DNA of 64,000 bases from the NCBI GenBank assembly GCA_965213595.1, contig CBDBZO010000006.1, positions 1,178,001 through 1,242,000 of the forward strand, read 5' to 3'. The notes under the pieces were generated by a model. The model saw only the letters and a program-made list of their open reading frames with translations, did no database searches and was not told where the DNA came from. This DNA is from JBCCFC01 sp965213595. GTDB lineage: Bacteria; Chloroflexota; Anaerolineae; Caldilineales; Caldilineaceae. Numbering within the stretch: the stretch's first letter is position 1; every line of letters starts with the position of its first letter. The position numbers and the translations under genes were made by a program. Shown here piece after piece: positions 16,758 to 25,400 of the stretch.

Positions 16758-17201
16758 ATGATCCAGCTCCAGTCATTTAATCTTTACAACCGAGTGGCAC
16801 ATTTAGATACTCGTTCTGGCACGATAGAATGGTTTGATAAGCGTGCTAACCCTCCCGCTACCGTTCACTACCAGGGAACGGTAGCGGTTGTCGATGGACA
16901 GATATTGGTCCTCTATCGAGACGGCAGCGAGCTTATTTTTTGGGAAGATGCTCGTGAAGTCTTGGTGAGTGAAGAGAGCTCTGCGAAGATTGAAAAAGAA
17001 GGGGACAGAGTTTTTCATTTCAAAATTATCGAGAACAAGCAAGTTAAAGTTGATATTCAATACATGGAGCCACGGCTTGATCCACCTTTAACCCTCGATC
17101 CGACACCGTTTGTCGAAGAAGAAGATTACGACTTCTGTCTCTTTGTCCATAACGTCATTAATAATCCTCAGCGTCGTCGACGAATTTACCAGGCTTTGTG
17201 A
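16758..17201 (+). CDS. Putative orphan immunity protein
   Basis: 147 residues, beta-rich by pattern ('TVAVVDGQILVLYRDGSELIF'), no signal or membrane segment, low GC. No family is recognised. It follows a truncated toxin-like tail and its last bases overlap the abrupt start of the next Hint cassette, so its 3' end may have been altered by the insertion of that cassette. An immunity role is inferred only from position. Confidence 0.5.
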   Translation: MIQLQSFNLYNRVAHLDTRSGTIEWFDKRANPPATVHYQGTVAVVDGQILVLYRDGSELIFWEDAREVLVSEESSAKIEKEGDRVFHFKIIENKQVKVDIQYMEPRLDPPLTLDPTPFVEEEDYDFCLFVHNVINNPQRRRRIYQAL

Positions 17202-18078
17202 AGCACTAAAAATCAAGCTGAGCCGCGGCGAAAAGCTATTGCCCGACGAAGCGGCGGAAGCCGTGCGCAAGCTCAACGAGCTCGAAAAGCTGACGCCGGA
17301 GGAGCTGGCGCGGCGCGGGCTGGACGAAGATGAACTGCGGCGGCTGGGTCTGCTGTGCAGCTTCACGCCCGACACGCCCGTGTTGACCGACGCTGGCCTC
17401 GTCTCCATTGTCGACATCGAGGTCGGCGACCTCGTGCTGGCCTACCACGAGGGGCTGGGCGCGAACGCCTTCTACCCCGTCGAAGCGCTGCTGGCGCACG
17501 AGGACCCGGTCGTTGTTGAACTGACGATTGATGGCGAACTGGTCGAGACGACGCCGGAGCACTCGTTCTTTGTTGAAGGCGCGGGCTGGGTTCCAGCGGG
17601 CGAGCTGCTGTTGGGCGACAGGGTACGCAGCGCGGGTGGCGCGGGCGTGGTCGACGCGGTGGAGTCGGTCGCGTCGCCGCAGGTGATGTACAACTTGACC
17701 GTGGCCGAGGCGCACACCTTCTTTGTGGGCGATGGGCAGTGGTTGGTGTATAACGTTTGTGTAAATTTTCCAGCCAGCAAGCTGCAGCACGAATCTAAAC
17801 ATGCACCTGACTTCGGAGTAACGGGGAACTGGAACAAGGCTAATCGCAATCTGTTTCGAGAAGCGCTGCAAGATCACATCGATAGCGCACCGATACAAAT
17901 TCAAGCGACGTACCGCAAAAACATTCAAGTAACCCGCTACTGCGATCCGACAACTGGGTTGTGGGCTGCGGTTGATCTGAACGGAAACTTTGTCGCTGCC
18001 TGGCGACTGTACCAGAGCCAGGTTCAGGACTTATTGACCAACGGAAGTGTGACATGCGCAAAGAGCAAGAGTTTTTAG
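17194..18078 (+). CDS. Orphan cassette: Hint domain plus colicin-D-like tRNase tip
   Basis: Carrier-like sequence begins at about 17194 inside the end of the previous gene. The only starts available in this frame lie in that gene and would give an unrelated N terminus, so it is a leaderless donor module. It holds 'LTPEELARRGLDEDELRRLG', then a full Hint domain from 'CSFTPDTPV' with 'TTPEHSFF', ending 'WLVYNV'. The penultimate His of the usual 'VHN' is Tyr here, so self-cleavage may be impaired. The tip of about 100 residues fits the colicin-D family of tRNA(Arg)-cutting toxins: 'KLQHESKHAPDFGV', 'NWNKANRNLFREAL', 'DLNGNFVAAWRL'. The end overlaps the immunity gene by 25 bp. Confidence 0.72.
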   Translation, partial: LCEALKIKLSRGEKLLPDEAAEAVRKLNELEKLTPEELARRGLDEDELRRLGLLCSFTPDTPVLTDAGLVSIVDIEVGDLVLAYHEGLGANAFYPVEALLAHEDPVVVELTIDGELVETTPEHSFFVEGAGWVPAGELLLGDRVRSAGGAGVVDAVESVASPQVMYNLTVAEAHTFFVGDGQWLVYNVCVNFPASKLQHESKHAPDFGVTGNWNKANRNLFREALQDHIDSAPIQIQATYRKNIQVTRYCDPTTGLWAAVDLNGNFVAAWRLYQSQVQDLLTNGSVTCAKSKSF

Positions 18079-18434
18079 AGCTGGCCAACCGCTTTCTGCG
18101 CGAAGAGGCAAGCGCTACAGAATTTTGCGAAGCGTTCACTTCCCTCTGGATACAAAATCGAGATGCTGTCCTACAGCGCAAGGAGGCGTGGGCCGAGCCA
18201 TATGATCAGCAGCTCATTGCCCAGCTCCAAGCGGGCGCTATTTCTAAAGAAGCGTTTGGCCAACAGTGGGAAGAATTGTGGCACAGTGGCGAAGACGAGC
18301 AATTTGTCGAGCAAATCAATTTTATTCACTCGGCCTGCTCGACATTCTCGATGCAGCCAACGCTAAATTGGGAAATTAGCGCGGAGCAGCTGCGTGGAGA
18401 AGTCGCCGCCATTCTAGCGCCCTGCAAAAAGTAG
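18054..18434 (+). CDS. Colicin-D-type immunity protein
   Basis: 126 residues, all-helical acidic cytoplasmic protein. 'FLELANRFLREEASATEFCEAFTSLW' matches the N-terminal pattern of colicin D/klebicin-type self-immunity proteins, which cover the tRNase active site. The overlap with the colicin-D-like tip indicates translational coupling. The pair still looks functional as immunity even though the toxin module lacks a leader. Confidence 0.7.
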   Translation: MRKEQEFLELANRFLREEASATEFCEAFTSLWIQNRDAVLQRKEAWAEPYDQQLIAQLQAGAISKEAFGQQWEELWHSGEDEQFVEQINFIHSACSTFSMQPTLNWEISAEQLRGEVAAILAPCKK

Positions 18435-18540
18435 ACTTCTCCGCACGTTTTGCTTGAGATGCGAATATAACCCTCTTTTTCCATAATGAACAGTAATGCA
18501 GCGAAAGCGTTGCTGACAGACCCCGTCTCTTTTCATACTG

Positions 18541-18592
18541 TTACAATTTTGTTACAAATGCTGCCACTGCTGGGCAGCATTTGTGGTATCTT
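18541..18592 (+). promoter_or_regulatory. TTACAA-box promoter of toxin carrier 2
   Basis: TTACAA boxes at 18541-18546 and 18552-18557 are 11 bp apart. An extended -10-like TGG-TATCTT lies at 18584-18592, its hexamer starting exactly 35 bp after the second box starts. The layout equals those before the pilin and before carrier 3. The predicted transcript start is about 50 bp before the carrier ATG. Confidence 0.78.
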
Positions 18593-18650
18593 ACGGAGAT
18601 ACTTTCAGTAAACAAATCGTTGACAGTCCCTTGCGCCCCAAAAACGCCCC

Positions 18651-21600
18651 ATGAACGTCGTCCGCCGTCGAACAATGTATCTGCTGCGAGAAGAGCGCGG
18701 CGCCGAACTGGCCGAGTGGATCGGGTGGATGGCCGTTGTCATGATTGCGCTGGCCGCGTTTGGGGCAACCTACTGGGCGAGCGCGCCGCAGATTGCGCGC
18801 ACCATCAGTTGTGAGGTGGGCCAGTGGACTGCTAAATGGTCGGGTGAAGCGACGGCGGCGGGCTGTGAGGCGGGCGGACGCACCGCGACGGCCTCGACCG
18901 ATGAGGACGATCTCCCACCGGGGGACGCAGAGACAGGCGCTCCCTTGCCCGTTGCCCAGCTGCCCACCCTACCCGTCGACGCCGCGCCGCCCGACGCCCC
19001 AGCCGACCCGTCCACGGACGATTCCACCGCCAGCAACCCCAGCAACCCCAGCAACCCCAGCAACCCTACCAACGCCTCCGTCGATCCCACGCTGCCCGCT
19101 TCGCTGCCGCCGGAGCAGGCGGACACGCTGGGCTCCGACCTCCTCGACTGCGACGATGCCAACCCGCCCCTGTGCGAGAGCGAACTGGGTGCGGGGGCGC
19201 AGCAGCACGGCGCGGGCGGCGACCCCGTTAGCACCGCCTTTGGCAACTACACCGAGACGTGGACGGACCTGCTTGTGCCCGGCCCCGGCGAGAGCGACCT
19301 GGTGCTGGCGCGCACCTACAACTCGCTGGCCGGTCGCTACGACGTGCTGCCCCAGCCGGCGGGGCAGGCGAACAGCCTGCTGGGGCGCGGCTGGTCGAGC
19401 CTGCTCACGGTGGGGCTGGTGCAAACGCCGGGAGAGGCCAGCGGCGACGTGGTCGTCCAGCTGGAGAGCGGGCGCACGCTGCGCTTTCGCACAGCGGGGG
19501 AGGGCTTCACCAACGTCTCCACCACGCCCTCGCTGGCCACGCTGTCGCGCAGCGCCGAGGGCTACCGGCTGACCACGCGGCTGCACAACGTCTACACCTT
19601 TGACGCCGACGGCCGCCCATTGAGCTGGGCCGACCGCAACGGCAATGCCCTCACCTACCGCTACGGCGAGATCAGCGGCCAAGTGCGGCTGGCGCGGCTG
19701 GAGAACAGCGGCGGGCGCAGCGTGGAGCTGGGCTACAACGCCGCGGGCCAGATCGCCGAAGTGCGCGCGCCGGAGGGCATCCGCCTGCACTACGGCTACG
19801 AGGGCGACCACCTGGTCTCGTTCACCGACGCCCGCGGCCACACCTGGCGCTTTGACTACACTGCGGAAGGGCAGCTCGCCACGCTGACCTCGCCCAACGG
19901 CTACCCTCTGCGCCGCATGAGCTACGACGCAGAGGGGCGCGCCGTCGAGCAAATCGTGGGCGAAGCGGAGCGCTATCTGTTCGCCTACGATGACGCAACT
20001 CGCGCCCGCAGCGTGACCGACGGGCTGGGCAACGTGACCGTTCACCGCTACGACGAGCGCTGGCGGCTGGTGGAGCAGACCGACGCGCGCGGCTACGTCG
20101 AGCAGTACGGCTACAGCGACGAAGGGCGACGCACGCGCTACGTCGACGGCGAGGGGCGGGCGTGGCAGTACATCTACGACGAGCGGGGCAACCTGATTTA
20201 CGAAGCGGGGCCGCTGGGTTGGGTGCGGCAGTGGCGCTACAGCTCGCGCAACCGGCTCACGTCGACTATCGACGCGCTGGGCCGCGAGACGCGGATGCTC
20301 TACGACGAGCGCAGCAACCTGCTCACCACTATCGACGCGCTGGGCCACGAGACGCAGATGCGCTACGACGCCCAGGGCAACGTCACCCAGATAATCGACG
20401 CCAACGGCCACGCCACCGAGCTCGCCTACAGCCCGGCGGGCGACCTCGTGCGCGTGGTCGACGCGCTGGGCCGCGAGTCCACGCTGGGCTACGACGGGCT
20501 GGGCCGCGTCACGAGCATGACGACGCCGGGGGGGGGAGAGCTGGTTGCTGGCGTATAAGGGGGCGCTGGTCGCCCAGGTGGAGGGGCCGGGGGGGTGGCG
20601 GCAGAGTTATGAGTATGACGCCAACGGCAATCTCATCCGCGAGACGGATGCTAATGGCAATGCAACCGAATACGCCTACACCGCCTCCGACCAGTTAGCC
20701 GCCATTCGTGGTGCAGGCAGCCACGAAGCGTCGCTGACTTACAACGAGCAAAACCAACTTGTCAGTCGTACCAACCCGTTCGGTAGCATCACGCACTACC
20801 GCTACCACCCCACCGGCGAACTGGCCGCTACGCAGTCGCCCAGCGGCGCGACGACCCAGTACGATTACAACGGCGTCAGCCGCGTGATGGAGAAGACCGA
20901 CACAGCAGGCGAGACCACACGCTACATCTACGATGAGCTCGACCGTCTGGCCGAGATGATTGAGCGCTACACGCCGGTTGCCATGAGCGGCGTGCTGGCA
21001 CAGTCGCCTGGACGTACGCACGACGCCAAAGGCAGGCTCGATGGTCAAAGCCGGAGTGGACACGACTTTATCTTCAACCAACTGCTCATTGCCAATGACG
21101 AGCCGATCAATCTCACCACGCGCTACACCTACGACTTAGTTGGCAACTTGCTCAGCGTCACGAATCCGCAGGGCGAAACCACCCGCTACACCCACGATGC
21201 GCTCGACCGCGTGACGACCATGCAGTCCGGGCAAGGCCCAATCCTGAACGTCACCTATCGTACAGCCCCCGTTGACCCGCTGTGGAGCGGGCTAGAGGCA
21301 TATTTGCCATCGATGCAGGCAACTGAACCCTGCCAAAATGTAGATGGCCCCATGTGGAACATTTGCAATGATGCAGTGGGAGAGATCAATGCCATCTATT
21401 GGCATAGCACGGAAGAGGACTGGGAAGTATTTGAGAAGGCAACTGGCTACAAAAACTATAACGAGTTCTGGCAAGATATGAGCGCGCGTGCTGACGAGAT
21501 TAGCGCAGATTCGATGACGCAAAGCTTGTTAAGCATGTTGTTTGCATATTATCTCTTGAATGGACAAGAGCAAGAAGCGACTGACACTCTCTTGTTGATA

Positions 21601-22404
21601 AGCGAACTTCAAGGCCTGCAAGTTGATCTAGATGATATCGATCTTGGCTTACCGACTGGCGCGGTGGATGATTGCGAACCGTCCTCATTTGAGCCACAGC
21701 CGGGCCAGGCCTCGATGCGGCTCACCACGTTGCTGGAGCTCTTGGGGTTAATTGATTCCGAGGGAAATTTGCGACCAGGCGCAGAATCAGTAGAATACGC
21801 CATCCCGCTGAATTTCTTCCTGCAGGTGGTGGTAGGTGCCAACGGTGCCATTCGCTTTGATGGTGGAGATGGAGGCTACATCTATAATCCGGATGGTGAT
21901 CGCATTGTGCTGGATGAAACACCCATTGTGGTGGAGGTGGCGGAAGACGGAACGCTCACGGTCAGCGTCATGGAAGTGGTCATGAACGAGGACGGCACCT
22001 ATCGGGTGACCACCCAGCCTGCTCGCATCATCACCGGCATTGCGCCGCCCAGCGCGGGCGTAGAGCGTAGCGATACGATCACAATTGTGCTCGATGAAGG
22101 CGCAGAAATTGACCTCGAGGCCTCAACGTCGGTTCGAGTCGAGGTAACGGACAATGGGCAGGTGGTGCTGGTGGCTGTGCCTGTTGGCGCAGCGGTGGGT
22201 GGGGTAGTGGCCTTTTGGCCTACAATTGGAGAAGCCATGCAAGACTTAGGCCAAATCTTGCGCGGACCAGGGTCAGCCGCTAGGGGAATTACCCCTGTGT
22301 TGCCAATCATTATTCTTCCACCGGACATAGCTGAGTGTAATCAACACGCCCCTTTGTGGGTATGTTTTTCCAATCCGAGTCTTGTTCCACCAGATCCTCA
22401 GTAG
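18651..22404 (+). CDS. Toxin carrier 2: prepilin leader + Rhs/YD-repeat protein (frameshifted at G9)
   Basis: Two frames, 18651-20558 and about 20537-22404, form one protein of about 1250 residues if one G is removed from the G9 run at 20528-20536. The leader is 'EERG' with predicted cleavage after G17, Ala-Glu-Leu-Ala-Glu-Trp, then a hydrophobic helix. Next are a Pro/Asn linker with repeated 'SNP', a DUF6531-like start ('GDPVSTAFGNYTETWTDL') and many YD repeats. After the shift come 'EGPGGWRQSYEYDANGNL' and more YD repeats. The last about 370 residues differ from other modules and contain a Gly/Val-rich hydrophobic segment ('VVLVAVPVGAAVGGVVAFWP'). The tip is unrecognised and a membrane-acting tip is only a possibility. 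No ribosome-binding site is clear at 18651; ATG 18675 is an alternative. Confidence 0.75.
20528..20536 (+). other. G9 homopolymer at reading-frame switch
   Basis: Nine consecutive G. Translation upstream in one frame and downstream in the next gives an uninterrupted Rhs protein; with G8 both are in frame ('TTPGGESWLLAYKG'). It is either a phase-variable tract or a sequencing error. Confidence 0.8.
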
Positions 22405-22452
22405 ACAGTTGCGATTCTTCTTTGCGAGTCTAGTTAGAAGTCTCTAAATCCC

Positions 22453-23193
22453 ATGAGTAAAGATCAAATAGTAACGTTGGAAGACGATTTGAAGCATACG
22501 AGAAATTTATTTGGTCAAACAGAGAATTGGCTAGACAATGGCCGAACTTCTGAACTGATTGAATTGGTTCAACAAGAAATCGAACGAGAACCAGGCTATA
22601 CGGGTCCGCACGTCCTACTGGCGCTTGCACATCTTCAACGGGATGAAGTTGAAGAAGCCCGAAGTGCTATTGAAAGGTTGCCTAAACCCTATCGTGAGTG
22701 GACAACCATCTATTCGACGTTAGGGGCAATTGCATTTAAAGAAGAAAATTTCTCGGAGGCTGTAACACACTACGACCATGCATTATCAATTGAAGAAAGT
22801 GCTAAGTGGCAGGCAGAGTTCTGCTATTGGAAAGGTCTTGCTTACGCACAAATGGGAAAGTGGGCCGACTCCGTAGAATCTCTCCAGCAAGCGTATCAAC
22901 AAGATTCAAAGTTTCTGTACATTTTTACCAGATACTTTGGTGTTTGGGGAAACAAGTTTCGTTTCTTCTTCCTTTCGCTTTTCGCTATCTCGTTAATGTT
23001 GGTTATCTGGATGACTAGTTGGTGGATTCTTATTCCGTTAACCATTGTTGTAATAATTGAGTTGCTCCTGATTGTGTCAAATTTGGTGCTTAAAGACTAC
23101 AACGCGATTCAGCGAAAAGCCTATCAGATTGCCTTCTACATCATTATGGCAACTGTTATTAGGCAGATCACAGGCCTCAGTGTGCCCTGGTAA
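22453..23193 (+). CDS. TPR membrane protein A1, putative immunity
   Basis: 246 residues. The N-terminal about 155 residues are helical TPR-like repeats ('YTGPHVLLALAHLQRDEVEEAR', 'TIYSTLGAIAFKEENFSEAVTHY'). The C-terminal part has two or three hydrophobic helices (about 170-225) with a distinctive 'WMTSWWILIP' and a final 'GLSVPW'. It is a paralogue of 23962-24726. It follows the end of the Rhs carrier by 48 bp and has low GC, so an immunity role against the Rhs tip is the simplest reading, although no such family is known to me. Confidence 0.6.
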   Translation: MSKDQIVTLEDDLKHTRNLFGQTENWLDNGRTSELIELVQQEIEREPGYTGPHVLLALAHLQRDEVEEARSAIERLPKPYREWTTIYSTLGAIAFKEENFSEAVTHYDHALSIEESAKWQAEFCYWKGLAYAQMGKWADSVESLQQAYQQDSKFLYIFTRYFGVWGNKFRFFFLSLFAISLMLVIWMTSWWILIPLTIVVIIELLLIVSNLVLKDYNAIQRKAYQIAFYIIMATVIRQITGLSVPW

Positions 23194-23198
23194 TTCTT

Positions 23199-23909
23199 TT
23201 GATGCAATGGCCTAACCAGTACACCGATCTACCAACTCGTCGTCATCCTGAACTCATGCGAGTAAAAGAATTGTTTGAAGCAGGAGATAGGGAGAAAGCG
23301 TTTACTCTCTGCTCGGAATTTCTAGCCCGCTACCCGGATGCCGTTCTGCCACACATCACAAAAGCCCTCGTATATTTTGGCAAGCAACAGTTGGTAGAAG
23401 CTGAACAAGAAGTAACGCGTGCCTTAGCCAAGCGAAATGACTGGGCAACAGTTTGGGGGTTCTTAGGTATCATCGCGCGAGAGCAGGCAAACTATCAATT
23501 GGCCAGCGAGTGTTTTCGAAAAGCAAGTAATTTTGTACGAAGCCTAGAAGAACGAGCCGACTATCTATTCTGGTTAGCCGATACTAACGGAGCCTTGAAG
23601 AACTATAGTGCAGCGGTTAGCAGTTTGAAAGAGTCCTATCGACTTAATCCACAATTTGTTAGTGCATGGACATTGATCATTATGTACATGTTGAAGCACC
23701 AAATTGTGTTTTTTGGGTTTATTGCCGCCAGCTTATACTCAATCATCTTGCTGCCACCTACCGTCGCCTTGGCACCCTTGTTGGTAATTGTGACATTCTT
23801 GTTGGTGACGGTAGTTTACGTTGTAAGCACAAATCGTGCACAGCAGGCAGTGTTTCCCATCGTGATGGCAACCATTCTGCTCTCTATTTTCTATCTGCGA
23901 GTCAAGTAG
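23199..23909 (+). CDS. TPR membrane protein B1, putative immunity
   Basis: 236 residues with TPR-like repeats ('VLPHITKALVYFGKQQLVEAEQEV', 'ADYLFWLADTNGALKNYSAAVSS') and C-terminal hydrophobic helices (about 165-235). It is 5 bp downstream of A1. Its counterpart is 24739-25395. A and B therefore form a pair that is present twice in tandem. Confidence 0.6.
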   Translation: MMQWPNQYTDLPTRRHPELMRVKELFEAGDREKAFTLCSEFLARYPDAVLPHITKALVYFGKQQLVEAEQEVTRALAKRNDWATVWGFLGIIAREQANYQLASECFRKASNFVRSLEERADYLFWLADTNGALKNYSAAVSSLKESYRLNPQFVSAWTLIIMYMLKHQIVFFGFIAASLYSIILLPPTVALAPLLVIVTFLLVTVVYVVSTNRAQQAVFPIVMATILLSIFYLRVK

Positions 23910-23961
23910 CTCAGTTGTGTGAGGGAGAGTCTTCGGCAAATATCATCTTGCACACAGTGAG

Positions 23962-24726
23962 GTGAATCATATGACGGTAAAGCGGTATGAAGATATACCT
24001 ATAATGTCGCTTGAAGGCGACACCGAACACGCAAGGGCGCTATTTGCTCGCACAAAGGGCTGGCTAGAAAGCAATCACATATCTGAATTGATCACGCTGG
24101 TCAATGGAGAAATTGAGCGTGATGCACGCTACACTGCGCCATATGTTTTGAAGGCCCGTGCCCATTTGAGGCAAAATGATGTCGAAGAAGCTCGCTCTAC
24201 AATCAATCAGTTATCACGACCTTACCGCGAATGGTCATCTGTTTATTCAACTATTGGTGCTGTTGCGCTAGCAGAAAAAAATTACCAAGAGGCCGTTGAG
24301 AATTTCGAACGGGCAGCAGAGCTGGAGACGAATATCGAGCATCAAGCCGAACACTATCAGCGACTTGGCGCATCTTATTCAGGGTTAAACGATTGGAAAC
24401 AAGCGTCTATTTATCACAAATTGGCCTATACCAGTCAGCCAAAATTGTTTTATTTGGTGTCGTTGTATTTTGGTATTAATGTTCTTCGATTCAGCATTGT
24501 ATTAATTCCACTTTACACAATCTCCCTCATGCTCTCAATATGGATGACGAGTTGGTGGATTTTGATTCCAATCGCAATTATAGTGTTGTTTCATGGTAGC
24601 ATGATGCTGTTAAGCCTCTTGGGTCGAGACTGGGGACGCACTCAGCGCCAAGCCTATCAAACAGCTTTCTACATCATTGTGGCAACCGTTATCCGACAGC
24701 TTCTTGAGCGCCCCGTACCCTGGTAG
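23962..24726 (+). CDS. TPR membrane protein A2, paralogue of A1
   Basis: 254 residues from the ATG at 23962. The layout is the same as 22453-23193, including near-identical landmarks: 'PYREW(S/T)', 'ARSTINQL', 'WMTSWWILIP', 'QRQAYQTAFYIIVATVIRQ' and the end 'RPVPW'. The divergence indicates an old duplication rather than a recent copy. It probably inserts in the cytoplasmic membrane with the TPR part in the cytoplasm. Confidence 0.62.
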   Translation: MNHMTVKRYEDIPIMSLEGDTEHARALFARTKGWLESNHISELITLVNGEIERDARYTAPYVLKARAHLRQNDVEEARSTINQLSRPYREWSSVYSTIGAVALAEKNYQEAVENFERAAELETNIEHQAEHYQRLGASYSGLNDWKQASIYHKLAYTSQPKLFYLVSLYFGINVLRFSIVLIPLYTISLMLSIWMTSWWILIPIAIIVLFHGSMMLLSLLGRDWGRTQRQAYQTAFYIIVATVIRQLLERPVPW

Positions 24727-24738
24727 CATATTTCCCTC

Positions 24739-25395
24739 ATGACTGCCCAACTCACCGACCTCGTTCCCCAAGTTGACGAAGCGGCAGCCGCTTGCCAAAG
24801 GCATTTTCCCCTCGACGACGAGACGCTGCAAGCAGCCCGCGAAGAATCAACCGACGCCGCCCTGCGCGCCCAAGCGGGCCTCATCGAATGGACGCGCGGC
24901 AACCGCGGCCACGCGCAAACGCACCTGCGCCGCGCCGTCGAGCTGGCGGATGCGCCCACCGAGCAGGGTCGCTACGCCTTCTGGCTGGCCGACATGCTGC
25001 GCCTGCTCGGCCAGCACGACGAGGCGCTGCCGCTCTTCTGGCAGGCAGCGCGTCTACTGCCTTCGCCGGTTACAATCTGGTCGTTTGTGGCGGAAGGAGC
25101 CAGCGTCTTCCGCTGGTGGCTCCGGCTGGCGGTCGTCATTTTGATTGCGCTCACCTTTCTGCGTCCGCTGCCCCTTATTGCCTTGGTGTTGGGCACATTG
25201 CTCGCGCTCTGCATCGTCAACCTCGGCTTTGCCCTGTGGTTGGGCCGCTATCGGCTGCTGGGCAACTCCGTCTTCACGCTGCTCTTGCTGACCACGCTGC
25301 TCTATGCCAGAGTGCTGGCCGAACAGCCCCTTATCCGCATCATTATTACCCCCTCTGTTACGCCTACCCCCGTCATTAACATCAACGAAATCTAG
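24739..25395 (+). CDS. TPR membrane protein B2, paralogue of B1
   Basis: 218 residues with helical repeats ('ADAPTEQGRYAFWLADMLRLLGQHDEAL') and two or three hydrophobic helices from about 125, ending in a short Pro/Thr tail. It is equivalent to 23199-23909, but with high GC like the host genome. The A2/B2 pair thus mixes a low-GC and a high-GC member. The stop codon lies only a few bases before the next orphan Rhs cassette. Confidence 0.58.
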   Translation: MTAQLTDLVPQVDEAAAACQRHFPLDDETLQAAREESTDAALRAQAGLIEWTRGNRGHAQTHLRRAVELADAPTEQGRYAFWLADMLRLLGQHDEALPLFWQAARLLPSPVTIWSFVAEGASVFRWWLRLAVVILIALTFLRPLPLIALVLGTLLALCIVNLGFALWLGRYRLLGNSVFTLLLLTTLLYARVLAEQPLIRIIITPSVTPTPVININEI

Positions 25396-25400
25396 AGCCG

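Noticed and set aside
15453..18078. Hint modules as inteins
   Set aside because: They are followed by toxin-like tips rather than a host protein's second half and recur with different tips, which fits Hint autoprocessing domains of polymorphic toxins.
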